Source: an uncultured Mycoplasmatota bacterium
Lineage (GTDB): Bacteria; Bacillota_I; Bacilli_A; RF39; UBA660
DNA: 14,424 bases
NCBI GenBank assembly: GCA_948472605.1
Contig: CAOKUH010000028.1
Span: forward strand, 1-14,424
Direction: 5' to 3'
This document shows positions 1-7,229 of the stretch, piece after piece (the stretch's first letter is position 1; each line of letters begins with the position of its first letter). The position numbers were made by a program, and so were the translations under genes. Below the pieces are notes generated by a model that had not been told where the DNA came from, ran no database searches, and saw nothing but the letters and a program-made list of their open reading frames with translations.

Positions 1-933
1 GAATGTACAACGCCGATGACATCGGGTGCAAGTGGCAATTGTAAAATAGGAGATTATATGACGCCACCAGCCTTCATAACCATGGAAACAAATGGTTTAT
101 GGGTAGGTAAATTTGAAACAGGGTATAAAGGAGCTACAAGTACAGCAGGAGCTCAAGTAAATAGTTCAGATTCAACAAAAATCCAAGTAAAGCCGAATGT
201 CTATAGTTGGAGAAATATAAGTGTAGGAAATGCGTTTAATGCCAGTTACAATTACAAGAGAGAATTAGATAGTCATATGATGAAGAATACTGAATGGGGA
301 GCTGTTGCATATTTACAACATAGTCGTTATGGAAGTGCAACAAGTGTAAGAGCAAATAACAATAATGCTTATATAACTGGATATGCAGCAACTGAGGAAC
401 CTACACTTGGCTATAATGAAGGAACAAGTATTGAAGGAAACCGAAATGAAAGTACAGCACTAGGAGTAGATGGAACCTATACAATCAATTACTTAAATCC
501 AAGTAGTGTAATAGCTAGTACGACAGGAAATTATTCAGGCATATACGATATGAGTGGTGGAGCTTGGGAATATGTAATGGGAGTAAGCGGTAATTTAACA
601 AGCGGAAATGCAGGAATAACAGATACAAATATAGATTACAAATACTATGATGTATATGGTGCCTCATCAAGTGCAACAGATTATAAGCATAGAATATTAG
701 GAGATGGAACAGTTGAATTTGGCCCATTCCAAAATCTTAGAGAGCCAGATAACAACAATAGACATAAATCAAGTTGGTATTATGATTACGCTGGCTTCAT
801 TCACTCAGCTAACCCGTGGTTCAATCGCGGTGGTGATTGGAGCTACGGTGTTATATCTGGTGCCTTTGCGTTCAGCCGCAGCGCTGGTGGGACTCACGCG
901 GCAGTTTCGTTCCGCCTAGTATTATCAATTTAG
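1..933 (+). CDS. Surface protein with C-terminal CLec/FGE-like domain, probable DGR target (5' end missing)
   Basis: The frame is open from base 1, so the N-terminus lies outside the window; 310 residues are visible. The chain is rich in Asn, Ser, Thr, Gly and Tyr, as in secreted proteins. The blocks NTEWGAVAYL (about 97-106) and GIYDMSGGAWEYVMG (about 181-195) resemble the formylglycine-generating-enzyme/C-type-lectin fold. The C-terminus has RGG (277-279), an AFAF segment and a terminal SFRLVL, the layout of the lectin-fold variable domains diversified by retroelements. From about base 791 the composition changes sharply to GC-rich and A-poor, unlike the rest of the gene. No catalytic residues are evident, so binding is more likely than enzymatic activity. 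The ligand is unknown. The gene at the right edge supplies the N-terminal half of what may be a related surface protein. The fold call is fairly secure; retroelement diversification is inferred. Confidence 0.75.
   Translation, partial: ECTTPMTSGASGNCKIGDYMTPPAFITMETNGLWVGKFETGYKGATSTAGAQVNSSDSTKIQVKPNVYSWRNISVGNAFNASYNYKRELDSHMMKNTEWGAVAYLQHSRYGSATSVRANNNNAYITGYAATEEPTLGYNEGTSIEGNRNESTALGVDGTYTINYLNPSSVIASTTGNYSGIYDMSGGAWEYVMGVSGNLTSGNAGITDTNIDYKYYDVYGASSSATDYKHRILGDGTVEFGPFQNLREPDNNNRHKSSWYYDYAGFIHSANPWFNRGGDWSYGVISGAFAFSRSAGGTHAAVSFRLVLSI
791..925 (+). other. Putative DGR variable region (VR) at the 3' end of the first gene
   Basis: By hand count, adenine makes up 18 of 130 bases in 791-920, while the window as a whole is strongly A-rich. 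G+C over 781-920 is about 55%, with around a dozen CpG dinucleotides. The segment encodes the last ~45 residues: conserved RGG, G, AFAF, GG and SFRLVL positions alternate with runs of unlike residues (DWSY, VIS, SRSA, THAAV). Adenine-specific mutagenic retrohoming replaces template adenines and leaves other bases fixed, so it would give this pattern. Template repeat and reverse transcriptase are not in the window. Alternatively, the domain was acquired from a GC-richer source. Confidence 0.62.
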
Positions 934-958
934 TAAACTTTTACTAAATTGTTTTTTT
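926..958 (+). terminator. Perfect 12-bp hairpin with T-run, overlapping the stop codon of the first gene
   Basis: The arms CAATTTAGTAAA (926-937) and TTTACTAAATTG (940-951) are exact reverse complements separated by two bases, so in RNA the innermost pair would open. A run of seven T follows (952-958). The TAG stop at 931-933 lies inside the left arm. This looks like an intrinsic terminator. In known diversity-generating retroelements a hairpin just after the variable region also helps target recognition, so a double role is possible. Confidence 0.85.
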
Positions 959-974
959 ATCTTTCACATTTTTA

Positions 975-1003
975 TTTAACTAACTAAAGTTCCATGTTAT
1001 AAT
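975..1003 (+). promoter_or_regulatory. Promoter of the flavoprotein/ferredoxin-reductase operon
   Basis: There is an extended -10, TG at 995-996 followed by TATAAT at 998-1003. A weak -35 (TTTAAC, 975-980) lies 17 bp upstream. The predicted start is near 1010. That would put the ATG at 1013 almost at the RNA end, which supports translation from 1031. Confidence 0.7.
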
Positions 1004-1030
1004 AATTTTATAATGAAGAGAGGGTTAGAC

Positions 1031-2569
1031 ATGAATGAAAAGTATGATGTGATTGTAATTGGGGCAGGAAATGCAGGCCTTATTGCAGCACTTGAACTTG
1101 TTAAAAGCGAAAAGAAAGTTTTAGTTTTAGAAAAAAATAATGTTCCAGGAGGAGCTGCTACTAGTTTTGTAAAGGGGAGATTTGAATTTGAAGCGGCTTT
1201 AAATGAACTTTGTGAATATGGAACAAAAGAAAACCCAGGAGAAGTATACAAATTATTTGAAAAATTAGGTGTAAATGAAAAATTAGAATTTAATAATACT
1301 TTGGAAGCATTTAATGTTTATTGTAGAGATACTAGTATGCATTATGAAATGCCCTTTGGTATTAATGAATTCATAGCCAAAATGGAAGAGTATGTACCTA
1401 AAAGTTCAGAAGCTCTAAAGAAATTTTTCTATCTAGCTGAAGAATGTAAAAATGCTATATTTTACTTAGAAGAAAACAAAGAATATGTTGATACCAATTA
1501 TTTAAAGAAAAACTTTCCTAACTTTTTAAAAGTAGCAACTAGTAATGTCGATAAAGTGTTAGATATACTTAAGTTACCTAAAAAAGCCCAAGAAATATTA
1601 TCTACTTATTGGTTATATTTTGGAAGTCCAACATCTACTTTGAGCTTCGTTCATTTTGCCTCTATAGTCTATTCATTTATTTCAAAAGGAAGCCAAATAC
1701 CTTCTAAAAAAAGCCATCAAATAAGTCTAACCTTAGCTGAAGAAATAGAGCATCTTGGTGGAGAAATCAAGTACTTATCAACAGTCAAAGAAATCTTATT
1801 TAAAGATAAAAAAATCGCTGGTGTTCTTTTAGAAAATGGAGATATATATGAAACAAAGCATTTAATTTCTAACATATCTCCCAATACTTTATATAGTAAT
1901 ATGATGCCAGAACCTTTAATTCCTTCATCTGCAATTAAATTAACTAATTCAAGAGTTTTAGGAGCTAGAGGATTTTCTATATTTTTAGGTTTAAATCAAA
2001 GTGCTAAAGATTTAGGATTAGATAACTATAATTATTATATTTATGATTCATTAAATAGCGAAAAAGAATATCAAAATATGAGTAATATAAAAAATACTAG
2101 TTGTGTTGCAACAATATTAAATAACGTTGTTAATTCTGCATCTCCTAAAGGAACAACAATTATGCATTTTACCAAATTATTTATGGGAGATACCTTTTCT
2201 AAAAATATTACGGAAAAAAATTACTTTGAAATTAAAGACAAAATAGCTGAAGATATTATAGATGATTTTGAAGTTACGACGGGAATCGTAATTAAGCCTT
2301 ACATTGAAGAAATAGAAATAAAAACTCCTGTAACTTATGCGAAATATTTTGATACTCCTGATGGTGTTATATTTGGATATAAAGCAACAGGTATGGATAA
2401 CTATTTGCCTAGAATGATTTCATTAGATGAAGAAAACTATATTAAAAATTTAAGATTTTGTGGAGGATTTGATGTTAAATTATCGGGATATTGTGGAACA
2501 TATTTATCTGGAGACTTAGCAGCAAGATTAACTCTTAAAGATATAAAAATGGAAGGAAGCGATGAATAA
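1031..2569 (+). CDS. CrtI/phytoene-desaturase-like FAD-dependent oxidoreductase
   Basis: This 512-residue flavoprotein opens with a Rossmann dinucleotide motif, GAGNAG at residues 11-16, an acidic residue at the end of the second strand (E34) and PGG at 39-41. Its C-terminus has the second FAD-contact block, CGGFDVKLSGYCGTYLSGD. This is the CrtI / retinol-saturase / phytoene-dehydrogenase arrangement. Family members add or remove hydrogen at conjugated double bonds of isoprenoid-like substrates; the substrate here cannot be read from sequence. I chose ATG 1031 over in-frame ATG 1013 because AGAGAGGG (1017-1024) sits six bases before 1031, inside the longer alternative. The stop overlaps the next start by one base (ATAATG), so the two genes are translationally coupled. 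No carotenoid synthesis genes are nearby, which argues against a simple carotenoid pathway. Confidence 0.85.
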   Translation: MNEKYDVIVIGAGNAGLIAALELVKSEKKVLVLEKNNVPGGAATSFVKGRFEFEAALNELCEYGTKENPGEVYKLFEKLGVNEKLEFNNTLEAFNVYCRDTSMHYEMPFGINEFIAKMEEYVPKSSEALKKFFYLAEECKNAIFYLEENKEYVDTNYLKKNFPNFLKVATSNVDKVLDILKLPKKAQEILSTYWLYFGSPTSTLSFVHFASIVYSFISKGSQIPSKKSHQISLTLAEEIEHLGGEIKYLSTVKEILFKDKKIAGVLLENGDIYETKHLISNISPNTLYSNMMPEPLIPSSAIKLTNSRVLGARGFSIFLGLNQSAKDLGLDNYNYYIYDSLNSEKEYQNMSNIKNTSCVATILNNVVNSASPKGTTIMHFTKLFMGDTFSKNITEKNYFEIKDKIAEDIIDDFEVTTGIVIKPYIEEIEIKTPVTYAKYFDTPDGVIFGYKATGMDNYLPRMISLDEENYIKNLRFCGGFDVKLSGYCGTYLSGDLAARLTLKDIKMEGSDE

Positions 2570-3735
2570 TGGAACTTGATTTAAAAAGTTTAAATAAAAA
2601 AAATATTGAAACTTTAAAAAGCTTAAAAAAAGAACGAGAAAAAGTTATTCATGATTCAACTTCTAATCCTATTAAGAATAACTATGTTGCTAATGAACTA
2701 GCAAAAACACTATATCCAAATATTCAACATATAAAAATAGCTGATATAACAGAAGAAACGCAAGATACAAAAACTTTTGTTTTAGTTCCAAATATTAATG
2801 CTGGAACCAAAAAGTTAGCTTATTTTAAACCTGGTCAATATATAACTTTAGCAGCCAATATTGAAGGAGGTATATATAATAGACCTTATACAATTAGTTG
2901 TAGTCCTAAAAATGCCATAGAAGATAATACTTATACAATAACTATTAGAAAAAGACCAAATGGTATAGTTTCAAATTATTTTTTTGACAAAGTAAAAATA
3001 GATGATGAGTTTGATATAAGTTGTCCAAGTGGAGAATTTTATTATGAACGTTTAAGAGATGCAAAAAATGTAATAGCTATTGCAGGCGGAAATGGTATAA
3101 ATCCTTTTATGTCTATGGCAGAAGCTATTGTAGATGGAATTCTTGATATAAAATTAACTATAATTTATGGCGTTAAAACTAAAGAAGATATTTTATTTCA
3201 TAAAAGATTAAACGAATTATCGAACAAAAATAATTTAATAAAAGTTGTTTATGTTCTAAGTGAAGAAATAGTTCCAGAATATGAAACAGGATTAATAAGC
3301 AAAGAAATAATCGACAAATATTTAGAAAATGAAAATTCTTTCTTTGTTTGTGGGTCTCTTGGATTATATGAACATATGAATCAAATATTAGGAGAATACA
3401 ACTTACCTAAGAAATATATTCGTCATGAATCTTTTTTTGGCAGAACTGATTTTAGAGGTGTAGAGGAATATAACGTTAAAGTAAAAACATGTGATAAAGA
3501 AATTAATATTACTTGTAAATCCAGAGAAACACTACTAGCTGCTATGGAAAAAAATGGTATAAAAGCTCCAAGTAAATGTCATGTTGGAGAATGTGGATTT
3601 TGTAGAAGTAGACTAAGAATGGGTAAAGTAAAGATGATTGATAATTCATTAAGAGAAGCTGATAAAGACTATAACTATATTCATCCTTGTGTGGCATTCC
3701 CTGAAAGCGATATAATAATAGAAATACCTAATTAA
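2569..3735 (+). CDS. Ferredoxin-NAD(P) reductase-like protein with C-terminal 2Fe-2S ferredoxin domain
   Basis: A 388-residue electron-transfer protein. After a charged N-terminal stretch of about 55 residues comes a flavin-binding barrel with RPYT at 105-108, then a nicotinamide-binding domain with AGGNGINP at 172-179. The C-terminal plant-type ferredoxin domain has cysteines 337, 342, 345 and 374 (C-x4-C-x2-C-x28-C), all ligands present. This is the layout of class IA oxygenase reductases and related proteins, which move electrons between NAD(P)H, flavin and a 2Fe-2S cluster. Being coupled to the upstream flavoprotein, it most likely passes electrons to or from that enzyme. An oxygenase partner is unlikely in an apparent anaerobe and none is nearby. 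The terminator directly downstream closes a two-gene operon. Domain calls are secure; the physiological partner is inferred. Confidence 0.88.
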   Translation: MELDLKSLNKKNIETLKSLKKEREKVIHDSTSNPIKNNYVANELAKTLYPNIQHIKIADITEETQDTKTFVLVPNINAGTKKLAYFKPGQYITLAANIEGGIYNRPYTISCSPKNAIEDNTYTITIRKRPNGIVSNYFFDKVKIDDEFDISCPSGEFYYERLRDAKNVIAIAGGNGINPFMSMAEAIVDGILDIKLTIIYGVKTKEDILFHKRLNELSNKNNLIKVVYVLSEEIVPEYETGLISKEIIDKYLENENSFFVCGSLGLYEHMNQILGEYNLPKKYIRHESFFGRTDFRGVEEYNVKVKTCDKEINITCKSRETLLAAMEKNGIKAPSKCHVGECGFCRSRLRMGKVKMIDNSLREADKDYNYIHPCVAFPESDIIIEIPN

Positions 3736-3741
3736 AAAAGA

Positions 3742-3774
3742 TTAGTCTTAATTAAGTAAAGACTGATTTTTTTT
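3742..3774 (+). terminator. Intrinsic terminator after the ferredoxin-reductase gene
   Basis: TTAGTCTT (3742-3749) pairs with AAGACTGA (3759-3766), with one G-U pair and a 9-base loop. Eight T follow (3767-3774). Confidence 0.85.
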
Positions 3775-3782
3775 ATTGCTTA

Positions 3783-3811
3783 AACTTTACATGATAATAT
3801 ATTGTAAAGTT
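3783..3811. repeat. Unassigned 9-bp inverted repeat with 11-bp spacer
   Basis: AACTTTACA (3783-3791) and TGTAAAGTT (3803-3811) are exact inverted copies. No T-run follows on the plus strand, and a good terminator already lies just upstream. The repeat is about 120 bp before the predicted nrdD start. It could be an operator or a remnant; I do not recognise its binding protein. It does not resemble the palindrome shared by the nrdD promoters. Confidence 0.5.
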
Positions 3812-3885
3812 ATAAAAAATTAAATCTCCCATAAATAACAGCGTTTAAAAGATTATAAAAAAATATTTTGATAAAAAAACTAAAT

Positions 3886-3927
3886 GTTGCAATTATCACA
3901 TTATTTTATATTTTTAAATGCTACAAT
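3886..3927 (+). promoter_or_regulatory. nrdD1 promoter with Fnr-geometry operator half-site
   Basis: GTTGCAATTATCAC (3886-3899) keeps the left half and centre of the perfect palindrome found before nrdD2. An extended -10 follows (TG 3919-3920, TACAAT 3922-3927). The region where a -35 should lie reads CATTAT, a poor match. With a start at 3934, the operator centre is at -41.5, the class II Crp/Fnr activator position. The block aligns without gaps to 11100-11141, with 32 of 42 bases identical. The right half-site is degenerate, so binding may be weaker here. Confidence 0.72.
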
Positions 3928-3960
3928 GTTTTTAATGATAGTAGGAAGTGGGAGTAAAAG

Positions 3961-6117
3961 ATGAAGAAAAAAGAAATAGATTTTGTAAAAAAAATAAAAA
4001 TTATAAAAAGAAATGGCAATAAACAAGATTTTGATCCAGAGAAAATAAAAATAGCAATTCGTAAAAGTGCAGAAAGAGTAATGGTTGAGTTAACAAAAGA
4101 AGCCGAGGATGAAGTTGTTTCTATTGTAATTGAACTATTAGAAACTCAAACAACTAATCCAGAAGTTCAACAAATTCATAATTGTGTAGAAGCAGCTTTA
4201 GAAAAAGTAAATCCTTTAGTAGCTAAAAGCTATCGTGAATATCGAAATTATAAAAAAGAATTTGTTCATATTTTAGATAAAGTTTATAAAAAAGCTCAAG
4301 CTATAAATTATATTGGAGATAAGGAAAATTCAAATACGGATAGTGCATTAGTTGCAACTCAAAGAAGTTTAGTATATGGTTCTTTAAATAAAGAATTATA
4401 TAAGAAATTCTTTTTAACTACTAGTGAAGTTGAAGCATGTGAAGATGGTTACATTTATGTTCACGATATGAGTGCTAGACGAGATACTATGAACTGCTGT
4501 TTATGCGATGTTGGTACAGTTATGAAAGATGGATTTGAAATGGGCAATCTTTGGTATAATGAACCAAAAACTTTAGATACAGCTTTTGATGTAATGGGAG
4601 ATGTTATATTAAATACAGCAGCAATGCAATATGGCGGTTTTACAGTTCCAGAAGTTGATAGTATATTAGCGCCATATGCTGAGAAAACATATCGTAAATA
4701 TTATCAAGAATATTTAGATATATTAGGAGATAAAGCTATATGTGAAGATGCTGAAAGCTATGCTTTAAAGAAAACTATAAGAGAGTGTGAACAAGGATAT
4801 CAAGGAATTGAATATAAACTTAATAGTGTTGGTTCTTCTCGTGGAGATTATCCATTTGTTAATTTTACTTTTGGTATAGATACTAGTCGTTTTGGTAAGT
4901 TAATTGCTAAAACTATTTTAGAAACACATCAAAAAGGTCAAGGTAAGGAAGGATATAAAAAACCAACATTATTTCCTAAATTAGTATTCTTATATGATAA
5001 GAATTTACATGGTGAAGGAAAAGTTTTACGTGAAAATTTTCTAGTGGCAGTTGAATGTAGTTCAAAAACTATGTATCCTGATTATTTATCATTATCAGGT
5101 GAAGGATATGTTCCAGAAATGTATAAAAAATATGGACGTGTTGTTAGTCCAATGGGATGTCGAGCTTTTTTAAGTCCTTACTTTGAAAGAGGTGGATTTG
5201 AACCAGCTGATAAAGATGATAAACCTGTATTTATAGGAAGATTCAATATCGGAGCAGTATCGCTTCACTTGCCAATGATTTTAGCTAAATCCCGTGAAGA
5301 ACAACAAGACTTTTATGAAGTTTTAGATTATTATTTAGAAATGATTCGTAAAATTCATATAAGAACTTATAATTATTTGGGAAAGAAAAAAGCAAGTACT
5401 AATCCATTAGCTTATTGTGAAGGTGGTTTTTATAAAGGAAATTTAAAGCCAAGTGATAATATAGCTCCACTATTGGAATCGGCAACAGCTTCTTTTGGAA
5501 TAACAGCGTTAAATGAATTACAAGTTTTATACAATGGTAAAACAATTGTTGAAGATGGTGAATTTGCATTAGAAGTAATGAAATATATTAATAAAAAAAT
5601 AGCTGAATTCAAGAATGAAGATCACATCCTATATGCCATTTATGGAACACCAGCTGAAAATTTATGTGGCGTTCAAATTGAACAATTTAGAAAAAAATAT
5701 GGAATAATTGAGGGAGTATCATCAAGAGAATATGTTAGTAATTCCTTCCATTGTGGAGTTTGGGAAGATATTAATGGAATAGAGAAACAAGATTTAGAAG
5801 AAAGATTTTGGGATTACTTCCGTGGAGGAAGAATACAATATGTACGCTATAATTTAAGTTATAATAAAGAAGCAATGATTACTATGATTGAAAGAGCAAT
5901 GGAAAAAGGATTTTATGAAGGTGTTAATTTATCTTTATCATATTGTAATAATTGTGGCCATGAAGAATTAGATATGGATACTTGTCCAAAATGTGGTAGC
6001 ACAGATTTAACTAAAATTGATAGAATGAACGGATATTTATCATATTCTAGAGTTCATGGAGATACAAGATTAAATAAAGCTAAAATGGCTGAAATAGCTG
6101 AACGAAAATCAATGTAG
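3961..6117 (+). CDS. nrdD: Class III anaerobic ribonucleoside-triphosphate reductase (paralogue 1)
   Basis: This glycyl-radical enzyme reduces ribonucleoside triphosphates to deoxynucleotides without oxygen. It has 718 residues, the usual length. An N-terminal ATP-cone (about 10-100) gives allosteric control. The active-site cysteines appear as NCCLC (178-182) and MGC (398-400); a Met two residues before the radical-loop Cys is typical of formate-type enzymes. Near the C-terminus is a zinc site (C662, C665, C675, C678), then the radical glycine in NGYLS (G691). That context departs from the usual R-T-C-G-Y-x-G seen in the second copy, and the tail ends ERKSM instead of RVxH. SD GTGGGAG (3948-3954) is six bases before ATG. 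nrdG follows after 13 bases. The two NrdDs are too different to be a recent duplication. Confidence 0.95.
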   Translation: MKKKEIDFVKKIKIIKRNGNKQDFDPEKIKIAIRKSAERVMVELTKEAEDEVVSIVIELLETQTTNPEVQQIHNCVEAALEKVNPLVAKSYREYRNYKKEFVHILDKVYKKAQAINYIGDKENSNTDSALVATQRSLVYGSLNKELYKKFFLTTSEVEACEDGYIYVHDMSARRDTMNCCLCDVGTVMKDGFEMGNLWYNEPKTLDTAFDVMGDVILNTAAMQYGGFTVPEVDSILAPYAEKTYRKYYQEYLDILGDKAICEDAESYALKKTIRECEQGYQGIEYKLNSVGSSRGDYPFVNFTFGIDTSRFGKLIAKTILETHQKGQGKEGYKKPTLFPKLVFLYDKNLHGEGKVLRENFLVAVECSSKTMYPDYLSLSGEGYVPEMYKKYGRVVSPMGCRAFLSPYFERGGFEPADKDDKPVFIGRFNIGAVSLHLPMILAKSREEQQDFYEVLDYYLEMIRKIHIRTYNYLGKKKASTNPLAYCEGGFYKGNLKPSDNIAPLLESATASFGITALNELQVLYNGKTIVEDGEFALEVMKYINKKIAEFKNEDHILYAIYGTPAENLCGVQIEQFRKKYGIIEGVSSREYVSNSFHCGVWEDINGIEKQDLEERFWDYFRGGRIQYVRYNLSYNKEAMITMIERAMEKGFYEGVNLSLSYCNNCGHEELDMDTCPKCGSTDLTKIDRMNGYLSYSRVHGDTRLNKAKMAEIAERKSM

Positions 6118-6130
6118 AAAGGATTTAATT

Positions 6131-6715
6131 ATGAAATACCATAATATAACTAAAGCTGATATGTTAAATGGAGAGGGACTTAGAGTAGTTTTATGGACTA
6201 GTGGTTGTACCCATCATTGCCCATCTTGTCAAAATGCTATTACTTGGGATCCTCTTGATGGTTTGAATTTTGATGATAATGCAATAAAAGAAATTTATGA
6301 TGAACTTGATAATGATTGGTGTAGTGGACTTACTTTATCAGGGGGAGATCCATTATATACAGAAAATCGCAAAAATATTAGAAATCTCGTAACGAATGTA
6401 AAAAAACTTTATCCCACTAAAACTATTTGGTCTTACACAGGATATACTTGGGAAGAGTTAATGGAACAAGTAAAAAATGATAGTGATTTAAAAGATATAT
6501 TAGATTCTATAGACGTTTTACTTGAAGGAAGATTTATTTTAAGTAAAGCAAATGAAAAATTGCGTTATGTGGGAAGTTCTAATCAAAGAATTATAGATGT
6601 GAAAAAAACTTTACAAAATGAAAATAAGGAAATAATATTATATATAGATAATTCTGATATATTAGCGAATAAAGAAGAATTAAAAAATATTGAAAGTGGT
6701 GTATGTCGATGTTAG
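6131..6715 (+). CDS. nrdG: Anaerobic ribonucleotide reductase activating enzyme (radical SAM, paralogue 1)
   Basis: This 194-residue radical SAM protein installs the glycyl radical on NrdD. The 4Fe-4S ligands are C26, C30 and C33 (C-x3-C-x2-C, not the usual x2-x2 tail of longer families), with a following NAITW segment. The SAM-binding GGDP motif is at 71-74. The distal part has the IWSYTGY and GSSNQRIIDV segments characteristic of NrdG. It is 25 residues longer than the second copy, mostly at the C-terminus, ending in CRC. SD AAAGGA (about 6118-6123) precedes the ATG. It overlaps the dut reading frame by a few bases, so nrdD, nrdG and dut form one transcription unit, and it presumably serves the NrdD directly upstream. 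Confidence 0.94.
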   Translation: MKYHNITKADMLNGEGLRVVLWTSGCTHHCPSCQNAITWDPLDGLNFDDNAIKEIYDELDNDWCSGLTLSGGDPLYTENRKNIRNLVTNVKKLYPTKTIWSYTGYTWEELMEQVKNDSDLKDILDSIDVLLEGRFILSKANEKLRYVGSSNQRIIDVKKTLQNENKEIILYIDNSDILANKEELKNIESGVCRC

Positions 6716-7155
6716 AAGAAAAAGTAAAAATAAAAAAAATAAAAGAAAATGCTAAAATTCCAACTTATGGAACAAATCATGCTGCTGGAGCAGATTTATA
6801 TGCGTGTATTGACTCTATTTGGAGTTTTAATCCTCACGAAACAAAATTAGTACCTACGGGACTTTCATTTGCTTTACCAGAAGGGTATGCAGGACTTATT
6901 TATGCTAGAAGTGGTTTAGCTAGTAAAAGACACTTAGCTCCAGCTAATAAAGTTGGTGTTGTTGATTCTGATTATCGTGGAGAAGTAATGGTAGCCCTAC
7001 ACAACCATAGTAATGAAATACAAACAATTGAACCAGATGAAAGAATAGCTCAATTTATTATAACTCCATATTTAAAAGCCAAATTTATTGAAACGGAAGA
7101 ATTAGAAGATTCTGAAAGAGGAGCAAATGCTTTTGGATCAACTGGAACCAAATAA
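6709..7155 (+). CDS. dut: dUTP diphosphatase (trimeric dUTPase)
   Basis: The enzyme hydrolyses dUTP to dUMP and pyrophosphate, keeping uracil out of DNA and supplying the dTMP precursor. All five motifs of the homotrimeric family are present in order: AGADLYA near the N-terminus, ARSGLA, GVVDSDYRGEV with the catalytic Asp, RIAQFII, and the C-terminal RGANAFGSTG arm that closes over the substrate. Length (148 residues) is normal. Two in-frame ATGs exist. I prefer 6709, because GGTG (6698-6701) is spaced properly for it but almost touches ATG 6703. Either start overlaps the end of nrdG. Placement behind nrdDG links reduction of nucleotides directly to dUTP clearance. A strong terminator follows. 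Confidence 0.95.
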   Translation: MLEEKVKIKKIKENAKIPTYGTNHAAGADLYACIDSIWSFNPHETKLVPTGLSFALPEGYAGLIYARSGLASKRHLAPANKVGVVDSDYRGEVMVALHNHSNEIQTIEPDERIAQFIITPYLKAKFIETEELEDSERGANAFGSTGTK

Positions 7156-7165
7156 AATAAATATC

Positions 7166-7192
7166 AAAAAAGAACAAATAAGTTCTTTTTTT
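7166..7192 (+). terminator. Intrinsic terminator after dut
   Basis: AAAAAAGAAC (7166-7175) pairs with GTTCTTTTTT (7182-7191) around the loop AAATAA. The T-run extends to 7192. The A-run before and T-run after could let it work in both directions, though no opposite gene ends here. Confidence 0.87.
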
Positions 7193-7229
7193 CTGGAAAT
7201 TTCATAAACTTAAACAAAGGTGGTAAAAA

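Noticed and set aside
515..727. Minus-strand open frame inside the first gene
   Set aside because: Leucine/histidine-rich antisense shadow of a clearly coding frame, no SD, no domain.
704..919. Plus-strand alternative frame over the end of the first gene
   Set aside because: Frame-shifted reading of the variable tail; no SD, and the main frame carries the conserved RGG and SFRLVL motifs.
1..933. Functional formylglycine-generating/sulfatase-modifying enzyme
   Set aside because: The fold similarity is to the lectin-like scaffold only; no catalytic cysteines are seen in the C-terminal part and no sulfatase is nearby.
997..1251. Minus-strand open frame over the flavoprotein start
   Set aside because: Antisense to the FAD-binding motif and promoter of a confident gene; no SD.
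5430..5612. Minus-strand open frame inside nrdD1
   Set aside because: Antisense shadow of a conserved enzyme.
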